Assembly (NCBI GenBank): GCA_903847205.1
Contig: CAINDA010000056.1
Coordinates: forward strand, 93,598 to 157,597
Source of the DNA: an uncultured Bacteroidota bacterium
GTDB lineage: Bacteria; Bacteroidota; Bacteroidia; 2-12-FULL-35-15
DNA length: 64,000 bases
Direction of reading: 5' to 3'
Both the position numbers and the translations under genes were made by a program. A model generated the notes under the pieces. It was given only the letters and a program-made list of their open reading frames with translations, was not told where the DNA came from and searched no databases. Of this stretch, positions 8,239 through 15,786 are shown one piece after another (the first letter of the stretch is position 1; the number at the start of each line of letters is the position of its first letter).

Positions 8239-8679
8239 CTATTTAACTGAAGGAATTGCAAGGTCTTTAAATGCTTTACCTAACTCATCCATCCCTCTGC
8301 TGAAATCGGCCTTGAATTTTTGCCATTGCTCTTTTCCTTCAGCCTTATAATCATCCATTTTCTTTTGGGAATCACTGTTTTTTTGTTCTAATTCTGCAAT
8401 CTTTTTTTCCGAATCCATTTTAATATTATTTTTTTCATGCTCTATCCTTTCTTTAAACTGCGAAATGCTTTGGTTGTTGGCCTCAATCTTATCTGCAGTT
8501 TCTTTCCGGAAATTCTTAATGTCAGTGAGGTATTCTTCATTAGCTTTATCCAAATTTTTATTCGCCTCTAAGACATTTTTTTCTGCCGTATCAACTTTCT
8601 CTTCAGGACTGTTACAGCTTATTAAAAATATGGTTGAAGCAAATAGTGATGCCGTGAGTACAAAAATTATTTTTTTCAT
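8239..8679 (-). CDS. Coiled-coil lipoprotein
   Basis: This 146-residue protein has a lipoprotein signal (lipobox FLISC, Cys near 22). It then forms a continuous charged helix with Lys/Glu heptads, ending EQWQKFKADFSRGMDELGKAFKDL. It is a paralogue of the lipoprotein at 3398-3883. It is likely an elongated, membrane-anchored periplasmic coiled coil, an architecture compatible with envelope spacing. It lies 50 bp behind the small gene 8730-8915 in the unit from DR21 site 5. Confidence 0.75.
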   Translation of the reverse strand: MKKIIFVLTASLFASTIFLISCNSPEEKVDTAEKNVLEANKNLDKANEEYLTDIKNFRKETADKIEANNQSISQFKERIEHEKNNIKMDSEKKIAELEQKNSDSQKKMDDYKAEGKEQWQKFKADFSRGMDELGKAFKDLAIPSVK

Positions 8680-8729
8680 TTTTTATTGTTTTAAGTGATT
8701 AATAATTAACTTTTTTTCAGATCTGAAAT

Positions 8730-8915
8730 TTATAGTTCAGAAATAAGTTTGAAAATTTCTTCTTTTGATTTGCCAAGTTTAGCCTGAAGCCGATCTAACA
8801 TTCCATCCTGTTTGCTATCTGCGAGCAAACCCGACACTATAATAGAAATTGAAGAAATATCTGATGCTTCTCTCTGCTTGTCTTCTGAAGACGATAAATC
8901 ACTTTCTGGATGCAT
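8730..8915 (-). CDS. Small soluble protein, unknown
   Basis: This 61-residue acidic protein has no signal sequence. The C-terminal half (DGMLDRLQAKLGKSKEEIFKLISEL) looks like a helix-turn-helix-sized bundle, while the first 25 residues are Ser/Asp-rich. It is the first gene behind DR21 site 5, with a 100-bp leader. The promoter position and the downstream lipoprotein support a real gene. No family is recognised. Confidence 0.6.
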   Translation of the reverse strand: MHPESDLSSSEDKQREASDISSISIIVSGLLADSKQDGMLDRLQAKLGKSKEEIFKLISEL

Positions 8916-9018
8916 GATGTATTTTGTTTTAGTTTGTTTGATTCTTGAACCCTTGCGGCTATTAATTCAACTTTACTTTTATGATTTATTCCTGCGAATT
9001 TGAATTTGTTTTCTGAAG

Positions 9019-9084
9019 CAAAGGTCGATAGTTAAGTATCTTTTTGTGTTACACAACTTTTTCAATTAGTTACAACATTCATAC
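9019..9084 (-). promoter_or_regulatory. DR21 promoter module, site 5
   Basis: The TTACA half-sites on plus are at 9049 and 9070 (21 bp), with attcatac to 9084. The TTTG box at 9019-9022 is in the context GACCTTTGC, 30 bp from the proximal half-site. It drives 8730-8915, 8239-8679 and probably 7849-8181 and 7559-7726. Confidence 0.9.
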
Positions 9085-9216
9085 ATACATTTAAGTATTA
9101 CGTTAACCTTATTCTAAATACTGAAGTGATCAATGAGGGTGATTTTATCCCTCAAATCTTTGCGCAGGCCAAGCCAGCCTTCTTTGTTCCAACAGTTGAT
9201 GTGAATAAATGAGCGT
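9085..9216. other. Gap with a possible gene remnant
   Basis: Both strands are open here. The plus strand ends ...FIPQIFAQAKPAFFVPTVD before a TGA at 9208-9210, and the minus strand reads ...KEGWLGLRKDLRDKITLID. Neither has a credible start, so I treat it as non-coding or a decayed gene end. Confidence 0.3.
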
Positions 9217-9247
9217 AAAAAAAGCATCCAGATCTTGCTGGATGCTT
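9217..9247 (-). terminator. Intrinsic terminator after the ice-binding gene
   Basis: A perfect 10-bp stem (9222-9231 with 9238-9247) is followed on the minus strand by a run of T. Confidence 0.85.
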
Positions 9248-9368
9248 GAAAATAAAAATATAAAAGAATCGTATTTGCTTTTGCTAAGTTTACCTTTCCT
9301 TCCAAGAAATTTACCTTATGCACTAAGAAAAAAACATATTGTGTACCGCATTTTTTCCAAATACATTT

Positions 9369-10997
9369 TTACCGCTGCGAAATCAATTTACCTGATTGTA
9401 TTATTTGACAGTTGTTGATTACTTTATAAAAATAAATGCCGGTTGGAAGCATACTTGTTTCCAAAACAGTCAATTGTTTTGTAATTGTTGTACGCAGTAC
9501 TTCTGATCCTAAAACATTAAAAATTCCTACCTCAGTTTGGTTTTCTTGAGCAGGATCATTTATACGAATACAAACAGATGTACTAAAGGGATTAGGATAA
9601 ATGGAAGCAGTTTCATTACTAGTTTCAGCATCAAGAGAGGAAACACCTGTTGTTAAAGGGGTGCAGGGAGATGGCATAACAGCTGTAATCGCAGATGTTG
9701 ATAACGCTCCTGTGGTGGTTAGAGCTCTTCCATCAAGTGTAACTCCAGTATTTAATGCTCCCAAAGCTCCATTGTTACAAATTAGATTCCCGCGGAAAAC
9801 AGAAAAATTATTAATGTCAACTGCTCCCTCAATTTTCCAAAACACATTTTTTGACTGTGCTCCGTTAGTAAGGATAACCTGCGAATAAGTACTTGTTGAA
9901 AGAGCACCGTTGATCTGTATAACGAATACAGCATTTGAATTCCCCTGAGCATTCAAAAAAAGAGTATCAGTAAATGATGCTGCCCCGCCCATAAGATAGG
10001 TGTGCGGAGTAAGTACCAAATTATTTCCAAACGCTGCAGGATATAACAATTCAATGTCATAAGGAAGTGTGTTTAAATAATTATAAACATTTAGAAGATC
10101 CAAAGCACACTGAGCAGTAGAGCCATCAGGAATTGTATGAAGAGTACCAGTTATGAATAATGGATTGAAGCCGGCAGCAGATCCATTATTACTGCCAACA
10201 TCGCCTGTAATATGTGTTATACCAGAATTTGTAACAGCTCCGTTAGTAGAAAAAATTGCATAACAGGAAGTGGCTGCCAAATTTGGAGCCGCTGGCCCCA
10301 TAAGAACAGGGCTTCCACAGCCAATGGGAGTATATGCTGATACACCGTCAATAGTTATTGCGCCAGCTGTTGATAATGCCCTGCCTTCAAGTGTACAGCC
10401 TGTATACATATTAATCGCAGCGTTGTTTGCAATAACTGTACCTTTCAAGGAAGTCCCGGAAGCCATGCTTACCAGGCCTTCTACTTTCCAAAACACATTA
10501 CATGCCAAAGCTCCGTTAACCAATTTAATTTGAGAAGATGCGTTAGTTGAAAAAGATCCTTGAATCTTAAAGATAAATACCGCATTCGCATTGCCGTTAG
10601 CGTTTAAGTAAAGATTCAAGTTTAATGTACTTGAACCTGAGATTGCATATACTCCAGCAATAAGAGTGTCGCCATTTCCAAGGAGGGGTGCGTGGCTGAA
10701 AGTGGACGTTGTGCTGTTTAACTGATTATAGGCAATCAGCAAATCTGAAGCGCATTGAGCACTTGTACCATCGCCATCATGCATAACACCGTTAACATTT
10801 CCAAAGGCTGTGCTTGAACCATTATTAGTTCCAACATTTCCCGTAATATGTGAAATCCCGGAGTTACTCACTGCTCCATCAGTTGAAAAAAGTACAAAAT
10901 TTGCTGCAAGTCCTAAAGGAGGAGCCTGTGCAAAATTTAATGTAGGAATCAAGAACAGTATAACTGTAGTTAATTTAATGCATAGTTTAGTTTTCAT
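9369..10997 (-). CDS. Secreted ice-binding-like protein, two DUF3494 domains and T9SS tail
   Basis: This 542-residue protein has a signal peptide (1-23, ending NFAQA) and two DUF3494 ice-binding-like domains (about 28-225 and 235-445). Each carries the FVLFSTDGAVSNSGISHITGNVG-type opening and the VFIFKIQGSFSTNASSQIKL and NVFWKVEG motifs of the beta-solenoid fold. Residues 460-542 (SIYPNPFSTSVCI...TGIYFYKV) form a type A C-terminal sorting domain of the type IX secretion system, so the protein is secreted or surface-attached. DUF3494 proteins bind ice or act as adhesins. The activity here is inferred from family. It is a single-gene unit between DR21 site 6 and a strong terminator. Confidence 0.9.
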   Translation of the reverse strand: MKTKLCIKLTTVILFLIPTLNFAQAPPLGLAANFVLFSTDGAVSNSGISHITGNVGTNNGSSTAFGNVNGVMHDGDGTSAQCASDLLIAYNQLNSTTSTFSHAPLLGNGDTLIAGVYAISGSSTLNLNLYLNANGNANAVFIFKIQGSFSTNASSQIKLVNGALACNVFWKVEGLVSMASGTSLKGTVIANNAAINMYTGCTLEGRALSTAGAITIDGVSAYTPIGCGSPVLMGPAAPNLAATSCYAIFSTNGAVTNSGITHITGDVGSNNGSAAGFNPLFITGTLHTIPDGSTAQCALDLLNVYNYLNTLPYDIELLYPAAFGNNLVLTPHTYLMGGAASFTDTLFLNAQGNSNAVFVIQINGALSTSTYSQVILTNGAQSKNVFWKIEGAVDINNFSVFRGNLICNNGALGALNTGVTLDGRALTTTGALSTSAITAVMPSPCTPLTTGVSSLDAETSNETASIYPNPFSTSVCIRINDPAQENQTEVGIFNVLGSEVLRTTITKQLTVLETSMLPTGIYFYKVINNCQIIQSGKLISQR

Positions 10998-11014
10998 TTT
11001 ATTTAAATTTACAT

Positions 11015-11032
11015 TGTGAATGAATTTTCACA
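11015..11032 (-). promoter_or_regulatory. 5' leader hairpin or palindrome, copy A
   Basis: TGTGAA and TTCACA pair around a 6-nt loop, starting 5 bp after the TTTG box. Similar elements sit in the same place at 27592, 37653, 38286 and 39100. Confidence 0.55.
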
Positions 11033-11037
11033 TCCTG

Positions 11038-11103
11038 CAAAGGTGCGGTGGTATGGTCTCGTAGATGTTACAGAACTATTGTAATAACTTACAACATTCA
11101 CAC
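11038..11103 (-). promoter_or_regulatory. DR21 promoter module, site 6
   Basis: The TTACA half-sites on plus are at 11068 and 11089 (21 bp), with attcacac to 11103. The TTTG box at 11038-11041 is in the context CACCTTTGC, 30 bp from the proximal half-site. It drives the two-domain ice-binding gene. Confidence 0.9.
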
Positions 11104-11251
11104 ATTATTCAACATAATTTTTATCAATTACTGTTCCTCATTGAAAATCATAAAATACAAAACATTTTTTTCAAGTTTATAGCATAATAAATTTAGCATT
11201 TACCTTCCCGAAAGGAAGTAAAATCGATGCTTAGATTGCAGTATCATTGAT
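11104..11251. other. Non-coding gap
   Basis: AT-rich spacer between DR21 site 6 and the terminator of the phosphorelay operon. I see no gene or repeat in it. Confidence 0.5.
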
Positions 11252-11275
11252 AAAAAAAATCCGCCATATGACGGA
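11252..11275 (-). terminator. Weak terminator of the phosphorelay operon
   Basis: A short stem (11260-11263 with 11272-11275, inner CATATG) is followed on the minus strand by a run of T. It is the only candidate end signal after the universal stress gene. Confidence 0.45.
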
Positions 11276-11369
11276 CCGAATAAAATAATATATAAAGTTA
11301 AACCGTGACCTTTGAATTTTAACAGCGCTAAGTTTACCGTTCAAGTTTTGAATTGCAATTACAAAGCCC

Positions 11370-12266
11370 TTAACTGATACCAAATCCAGGTGTATCAATA
11401 CTGTAATGACCTTCGGAATGCTTGAAACTCAAAACAGGAACTTTAGAATGATTTACGATTTGCTGTGCAAATCCGCCAAGAAAAATACCAGTACTCTTTG
11501 ACTCATGACCGGTGTTTATTACAATCAAACTGCATTTATTTTTAGAAGCATAGCGAAGTGCAGCAGCAGCAAGGTTTTCTCCGCCCGCTATAGTTGTTTT
11601 ACAAGGCAACTTATCCGCATGCACAATCTTTTCAACTGATTCACATTTAATTTTAAATCTATTCAGATCCAATTTATCCTTTGAGGGAGGAAGACCAACT
11701 ATATGAATTTTAGATCCAAACACATTCGCTATAATCATCGCTAAATTCACCTTTTCACGGCTATGAAGCGAATTATCAATAGGAATCAAAATATTCTTAA
11801 AGCGCAATGCCCGAGCATTTTTCTGCAATGTTAAAACGGGAACTTCTGAAAGAGTAACAACCCGCTGTGCATTACTTCCAGTAAACAATTCTTTATAACC
11901 AGATACACCGTGTGTTCCCATCACGATCAGATCGATTTTTTTCTTCTTAGAATAATCAATAATTTCAGTATGGATAAGTCCGGATGCAATATATATTTTT
12001 GATAAAATGCCGAACCTTTTCTTAATGTCTGATCTCATTTTATCCAATTTTTTCTCAACTACTGTCTTCAGCTCCATGAGCGGTGGATATATTATGTCTG
12101 TTTCAGGTGTCATAGAAAAATGATACCCGTTAAATTCAATAACATGAATTAGAAATAGATCCGCATTTAATAAACGAGCCAATGTTACTGCGTTGGAAAC
12201 TGCCACGTCAGAATGTTCTGAGAAGTCAACAGGAACAAGAATTTTTGTAATTTCAATTTTTTTCAT
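11370..12266 (-). CDS. Tandem universal stress protein (UspA x2)
   Basis: This 298-residue protein is counted from the ATG at 12266 (MKKIEITKILVPVDFSEHS), the usual Usp opening. An upstream ATG at 12296 adds ten unlikely residues. Two Usp domains are present: about 1-150, with VMGTHGVSGYKELFTGSNAQRVV, the nucleotide-binding G-2x-G-9x-G(S/T) motif, and about 155-285 (ILIPIDNSLHSREKV...SKVPVLSF). The second copy has a weakened loop (NTGHESKSTGIFLGGFAQQIV). Usp proteins help cells survive stress and growth arrest. It is the last gene of the phosphorelay operon, 30 bp after the PP2C gene, so it is probably controlled by DR21 site 7. Confidence 0.9.
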   Translation of the reverse strand: MKKIEITKILVPVDFSEHSDVAVSNAVTLARLLNADLFLIHVIEFNGYHFSMTPETDIIYPPLMELKTVVEKKLDKMRSDIKKRFGILSKIYIASGLIHTEIIDYSKKKKIDLIVMGTHGVSGYKELFTGSNAQRVVTLSEVPVLTLQKNARALRFKNILIPIDNSLHSREKVNLAMIIANVFGSKIHIVGLPPSKDKLDLNRFKIKCESVEKIVHADKLPCKTTIAGGENLAAAALRYASKNKCSLIVINTGHESKSTGIFLGGFAQQIVNHSKVPVLSFKHSEGHYSIDTPGFGIS

Positions 12267-12296
12267 GATAATAAGTCTATTTGATTTTTTGCACAA

Positions 12297-13718
12297 TTAC
12301 AGCCGCACCCCTATTACTAAAATATCGTCAACCTGTTCCTCACCAGCCTTCCAATTTTCTATAAAGCTGTTTAAATGATTTTCCTGCTCCAGCATCGGCT
12401 TGTGTTGAATTTCAAGCAAAATTTCCTTAAATCTTTTCGTCAATAATTTTTTTCCGCGCGACCCGCCAAATTGATCTGCGTAACCATCAGTAGAAATGTA
12501 AAAAGTATCTCCTTTCTGCAATTTTAATTCGTGACTGTCGAAATACTGATTTTCATCAGTAAAACCACCTATTCCTTTTTTTGTTCCTTTGATTTCTTCA
12601 ACCACTGATTTTCCTTTTCGGATAAGCCAAAGCGGTCGGTTAGCGCCGGCATATTTTATGATTCGATTATCCAAATCTAATGAGCAAATCGCTATGTCCA
12701 TCCCATCTCTGGTAGATTCTTTACCGCGGGTTTGGTGCAACGAATTTTTGATGCCGATATTTAAGTGTTTCAAAATTTCAGATGTATCCGTGCTTTTGGC
12801 AACTGCTTCTTCTAACTTTCCTGATCCAATCATACTCATAAATGCACCGGGTACTCCATGTCCTGTGCAATCAGCAGCAACAATAAATAGAACATCACCT
12901 TTTCCAGTTTCAAATCTATTAGTTGATTTATGAAAAAAATAAAAATCACCGCTAACAATGTCTTTCGGTTTAAAAAGGATAAAACTTTGAGAAAGTGCAG
13001 CATATATATCTTCTTTCCGGGGCAATTTTGCAAGCTGTATTCTTTTTGCGTAATTTATACTGTCAGTAATATCTTTTACTGTTTTTTCAACAAGAAGTTT
13101 AGACTTTTCAATTTCTGCTTTTTGAATATTAGCAATAAGTAAACCGGTAGCCAACTTTTCTTTTTCGGCATTTTGCCTCTCAAGTAATTTGCATGCAATA
13201 ATGGATTCAGCAGCACGCTTTTCTTTTTCTTTTCTTTGAAAACCCAATTCCTTATCAGCCATAATCAAATCCACAGCGTGTTTTTCTTTTTCAATATTTT
13301 GAAAAGCAAGTTCTTTCTGAGCAAAAATTTTAGAAATAGATTCATTAATTGTTTTGAATTGACTTTCTGCTTTGAGAATATAATCTGAGGCTCCGTGATG
13401 AAATGATTTTAAGGCAATTTCAATTTGATGATTGCTTGTGAGCATAATTACGCTTGTATCAAAGTTGATTAGCTTTATCTGATCTAAAACCTGGAGTCCG
13501 TTGGCTGCGCGTAAGGAATTGTTGTTTAGGTTATAATCCAAAATAACAAATTCAGGTAATATTTGAGCAAATTGTTGCATGCATTTTTCGCCAGTTTCAA
13601 ATGAATATATTTTAATTAATCTATTTTGAAAAGCCGTCTCGATATATCCTTTAAGTGCCAAGGCAAAAATTGGATTATCTTCTACAATAAAAATATTTGT
13701 TTGATTTTTTGATTTCAT
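12297..13718 (-). CDS. Receiver - repeat coiled coil - SpoIIE/PP2C phosphatase
   Basis: This 473-residue regulator has an N-terminal receiver (about 8-125; acidic VEDN, phospho-Asp in FVILDYNL, Lys in YILKAES). It continues with three imperfect copies of the 20-residue repeat (about 130-195, ELAFQNIEKEKHAVDLIMAD) and a PP2C/SpoIIE phosphatase (about 225-473: SGDFYFF, VAADCTGHGVPGAFMSMIG, GMDIAICSLD, ISTDGYADQFGG, DDILVIGVRL). The metal-binding Asp residues are present. Receiver-PP2C proteins such as RsbU or HsbR relatives dephosphorylate anti-sigma antagonists or other Ser/Thr-phosphoproteins. No RsbV/RsbW partner is in this window. This is the likely output of the phosphorelay operon. Confidence 0.9.
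   Translation of the reverse strand: MKSKNQTNIFIVEDNPIFALALKGYIETAFQNRLIKIYSFETGEKCMQQFAQILPEFVILDYNLNNNSLRAANGLQVLDQIKLINFDTSVIMLTSNHQIEIALKSFHHGASDYILKAESQFKTINESISKIFAQKELAFQNIEKEKHAVDLIMADKELGFQRKEKEKRAAESIIACKLLERQNAEKEKLATGLLIANIQKAEIEKSKLLVEKTVKDITDSINYAKRIQLAKLPRKEDIYAALSQSFILFKPKDIVSGDFYFFHKSTNRFETGKGDVLFIVAADCTGHGVPGAFMSMIGSGKLEEAVAKSTDTSEILKHLNIGIKNSLHQTRGKESTRDGMDIAICSLDLDNRIIKYAGANRPLWLIRKGKSVVEEIKGTKKGIGGFTDENQYFDSHELKLQKGDTFYISTDGYADQFGGSRGKKLLTKRFKEILLEIQHKPMLEQENHLNSFIENWKAGEEQVDDILVIGVRL
13130..13320 (-). repeat. Three imperfect copies of the 60-bp/20-aa repeat
   Basis: The copies code ELAFQNIEKEKHAVDLIMAD, ELGFQRKEKEKRAAESIIAC and ERQNAEKEKLATGLLIAN inside the PP2C protein. 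These are the most diverged members of the family. Confidence 0.7.
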
Positions 13719-13794
13719 GATATTTGGCTGTCCGCTGCAAAATCTATCCGAACATTTATTTTTTAATTTACTAAAATCCCTTGCTTGTGGAGTT

Positions 13795-14226
13795 TTAATT
13801 TTCGCGGTTAAAAATACTTTTAATTAAAGCTTCAACTTTGTAAAATGAATGCTCGTCTTTTTGCAGATAGATGCAGCCAAATTTTGCTATTGATTTGCCT
13901 ACAACATCAAATTCCTTTTGCGAACTGAGCAGAATAACATTAGTTTTGGAGCTCACAGATTTAATATTTTTTATTGTTGAAAGAGCCGTTGGTGCGCTGC
14001 TAATATTTTTTTTTATGAGGTCATCCATTATGATTACGGTTGGGTTTTGTTTGAGTTCCAGTAAACAAGATTCTCCATTTGAGAAAATTTTTATATTGTT
14101 AAACTCGGGGAGACGTGTTATTAAAAATTTTTCTAATGATTTTGCATACAAATCATTGTCTCCAAGTATAAAAATGGTTTTTTCTCTTGACCCTACTCTC
14201 TTAAACATTTTAGCGAACATATTCAT
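13795..14226 (-). CDS. Stand-alone receiver, partly degenerate
   Basis: This 143-residue receiver-only protein is a paralogue of the one at 14935. The phospho-acceptor Asp (VIIMDDLI), the Ser (LLSSQ) and the Lys (YLQKDE) are kept, but the acidic pair reads GDN (FILGDNDLY) where the paralogue has VEDSEVY, so one metal-coordinating acid is lost. The loop after the phospho-site is also altered (KKNISSAPTAL). It may be a weak acceptor, a phosphate sink or a constitutive binding partner. Position within the phosphorelay operon, 76 bp before the PP2C gene, supports a regulatory role. Confidence 0.75.
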   Translation of the reverse strand: MNMFAKMFKRVGSREKTIFILGDNDLYAKSLEKFLITRLPEFNNIKIFSNGESCLLELKQNPTVIIMDDLIKKNISSAPTALSTIKNIKSVSSKTNVILLSSQKEFDVVGKSIAKFGCIYLQKDEHSFYKVEALIKSIFNREN

Positions 14227-14339
14227 AGCTTCAGAGTGTTAATGTGTTAAAATATATTATTTGCTGATTTGTTTCATCTATAACTTTTAAATGCCTTTTT
14301 TAAAAATTTAAGTATTATACTACCTCTCTCACTTTACCA

Positions 14340-14924
14340 TTAAGGCGCTCCGTGCGGGGCGAACATCTGAACGACTTTAATACCGGCCATAAAAATTAAA
14401 ACGAAGAAAAACAAAACAAAAAGGAGGCGTTTATATCTTCTTGCTTCTGTTTTAGCTTCCCTTGTTTTAAACAGGTTTAACAAAGAATAATTTATTTTTT
14501 TGAATTGCGTTTCGGTTTTAACAACGTAATCTGAAGCTCCATGTTTTAATGATTCCAGGGCAATATCAATATGGTCATTGCTGGTAAGCATTATCACATC
14601 GGTTTTATTATTTTCTTTTTTAATCCAATCTAAAACCCTAATTCCATCTACAGCGTCGGCTATTTTGCTGTTTAAATAAAAATCCAGGATTACTAATTCA
14701 GGCATCACTCTTCTGAACCTTTCTATGCAGCTTTCACCAGTTTCAAATGTGTATATCTTTATAAACATATTTTTGAAAGCCATTTCAATATCAGCTTTCA
14801 GTGCCAGAGTAAAAACCTTATTGTCATCAACAATAAAAATATTAATTTGATTTTTTGTATTCACGCTTATTATTTTTTGTGTGTTAGCAGAGGGCTCAGA
14901 TATTTTTGAATAAATAAAAATCAA
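14340..14924 (-). CDS. Receiver with C-terminal membrane anchor
   Basis: This protein has up to 194 residues. The receiver (about 25-145) is complete: VDDN, phospho-Asp in LVILDFYL, TSN and VVKTE. After a basic linker (KTREAKTEARRYKR) it ends in a hydrophobic helix (LLFVLFFFVLIFMAGIKVV) and MFAPHGAP, so the receiver is probably tethered to the inner membrane facing the cytoplasm. The N-terminus is uncertain: a GTG at 14864 (VNTKNQINIFIVDDN) matches the PP2C protein's start (MKSKNQTNIFIVEDN) better than the ATG at 14924. It lies 10 bp after the upstream receiver gene. Confidence 0.75.
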   Translation of the reverse strand: MIFIYSKISEPSANTQKIISVNTKNQINIFIVDDNKVFTLALKADIEMAFKNMFIKIYTFETGESCIERFRRVMPELVILDFYLNSKIADAVDGIRVLDWIKKENNKTDVIMLTSNDHIDIALESLKHGASDYVVKTETQFKKINYSLLNLFKTREAKTEARRYKRLLFVLFFFVLIFMAGIKVVQMFAPHGAP

Positions 14925-14934
14925 GCCTTTCCCT

Positions 14935-15384
14935 CTAATTCAGAGATTCAATTGCTGGGAAATTGTTTCGATTAAAAATTTGGCTGATCAAATGCTCAAC
15001 TTTATTAAATGCATTTTTATCTTTTCTGATGTAATAACAATCGGTTTGTTTTACTGTTTCTAAGGCAACTTCAACCTCCTCTTGTGCACTTAAAACAATT
15101 ATGTTTGTGAAGGGTCTTTGTGTTTTAATCCGCTTAATTATTTCAAGCCCATTATCAGCAGCTTTATATTTTGAATTCAAAAAATAATCCATAATAACGA
15201 TACATGGATTATGATGTAATTCCATTAAACACATTTCTCCTATGCGGAAAGTTTTTATCTCTTTTACATCTAGGAACCGATTTTGAATAAATGTCTGAAG
15301 TGATTTTGCATAAACTTCACTGTCTTCCACGATGAAAATTATTTTTTCTTCCGGGCTCATGCTTTTAAAAAATTCCGTTTCCAT
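14935..15384 (-). CDS. Stand-alone receiver
   Basis: This 149-residue receiver-only response regulator has an acidic pair in VEDSEVY, phospho-Asp in IVIMDYFL, Ser in VLSAQ and Lys in YIRKDK. There is no output domain. Such proteins pass phosphate along or regulate by binding. It lies between the HPt gene (20 bp upstream) and the membrane-anchored receiver (10 bp downstream), so the operon offers at least three alternative phosphate acceptors for one HPt. Confidence 0.85.
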   Translation of the reverse strand: METEFFKSMSPEEKIIFIVEDSEVYAKSLQTFIQNRFLDVKEIKTFRIGEMCLMELHHNPCIVIMDYFLNSKYKAADNGLEIIKRIKTQRPFTNIIVLSAQEEVEVALETVKQTDCYYIRKDKNAFNKVEHLISQIFNRNNFPAIESLN

Positions 15385-15404
15385 TTATTTATGGTTTAAT
15401 AGTT

Positions 15405-15782
15405 TTAAACATAACTATGTTTCGCAGTTTCAATTTCTGAAATTGCGCGCATACATATCTGATTGAGTTTTAGATTGAGTCCTTTTATTTTTTCAATATT
15501 TTCAGCCTCTTTTGCCAAATCAACCATTTCCTGCAAAATCGGTCCCAAAATAGAAATACCCATTATTGAAACTGAGGATTTCATTGTGTGTGCAAGGCTT
15601 TTTACAATGGGATAATCAGCTTTGGCAACGGAATCGTTTATACATTGAAGTTCTTCGGGTATCTGTTTTAAAAAAACATCCATTATCTCTTTGATCAAAT
15701 TTTTTTTTCCGCCCATTATCTCCGAAAGATAACTTAGGCTGCATACATTTTCTGTTCCGCTTTCTGTCTCGTCAGTTTTCAT
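15405..15782 (-). CDS. Histidine phosphotransfer (HPt) protein
   Basis: This 125-residue four-helix HPt domain has the phosphorylatable His in SLAHTMKSSVSIMG (about residue 68). It moves phosphate from the receiver of a hybrid kinase to downstream receivers. It lies 4 bp after the hybrid kinase gene 15787-17259 and 20 bp before a receiver gene, the order expected for His-Asp-His-Asp relay. Confidence 0.9.
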   Translation of the reverse strand: MKTDETESGTENVCSLSYLSEIMGGKKNLIKEIMDVFLKQIPEELQCINDSVAKADYPIVKSLAHTMKSSVSIMGISILGPILQEMVDLAKEAENIEKIKGLNLKLNQICMRAISEIETAKHSYV

Positions 15783-15786
15783 TGCA

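Noticed and set aside
9087..9208. Readable frames on both strands downstream of DR21 site 5
   Set aside because: Neither has a start codon or a known domain. The plus frame begins inside the promoter module.
14227..14300. gtgttaaaatatattatttgctgat, similar to a DR21 half
   Set aside because: The second half-site at +21 is missing and there is no TTTG box.
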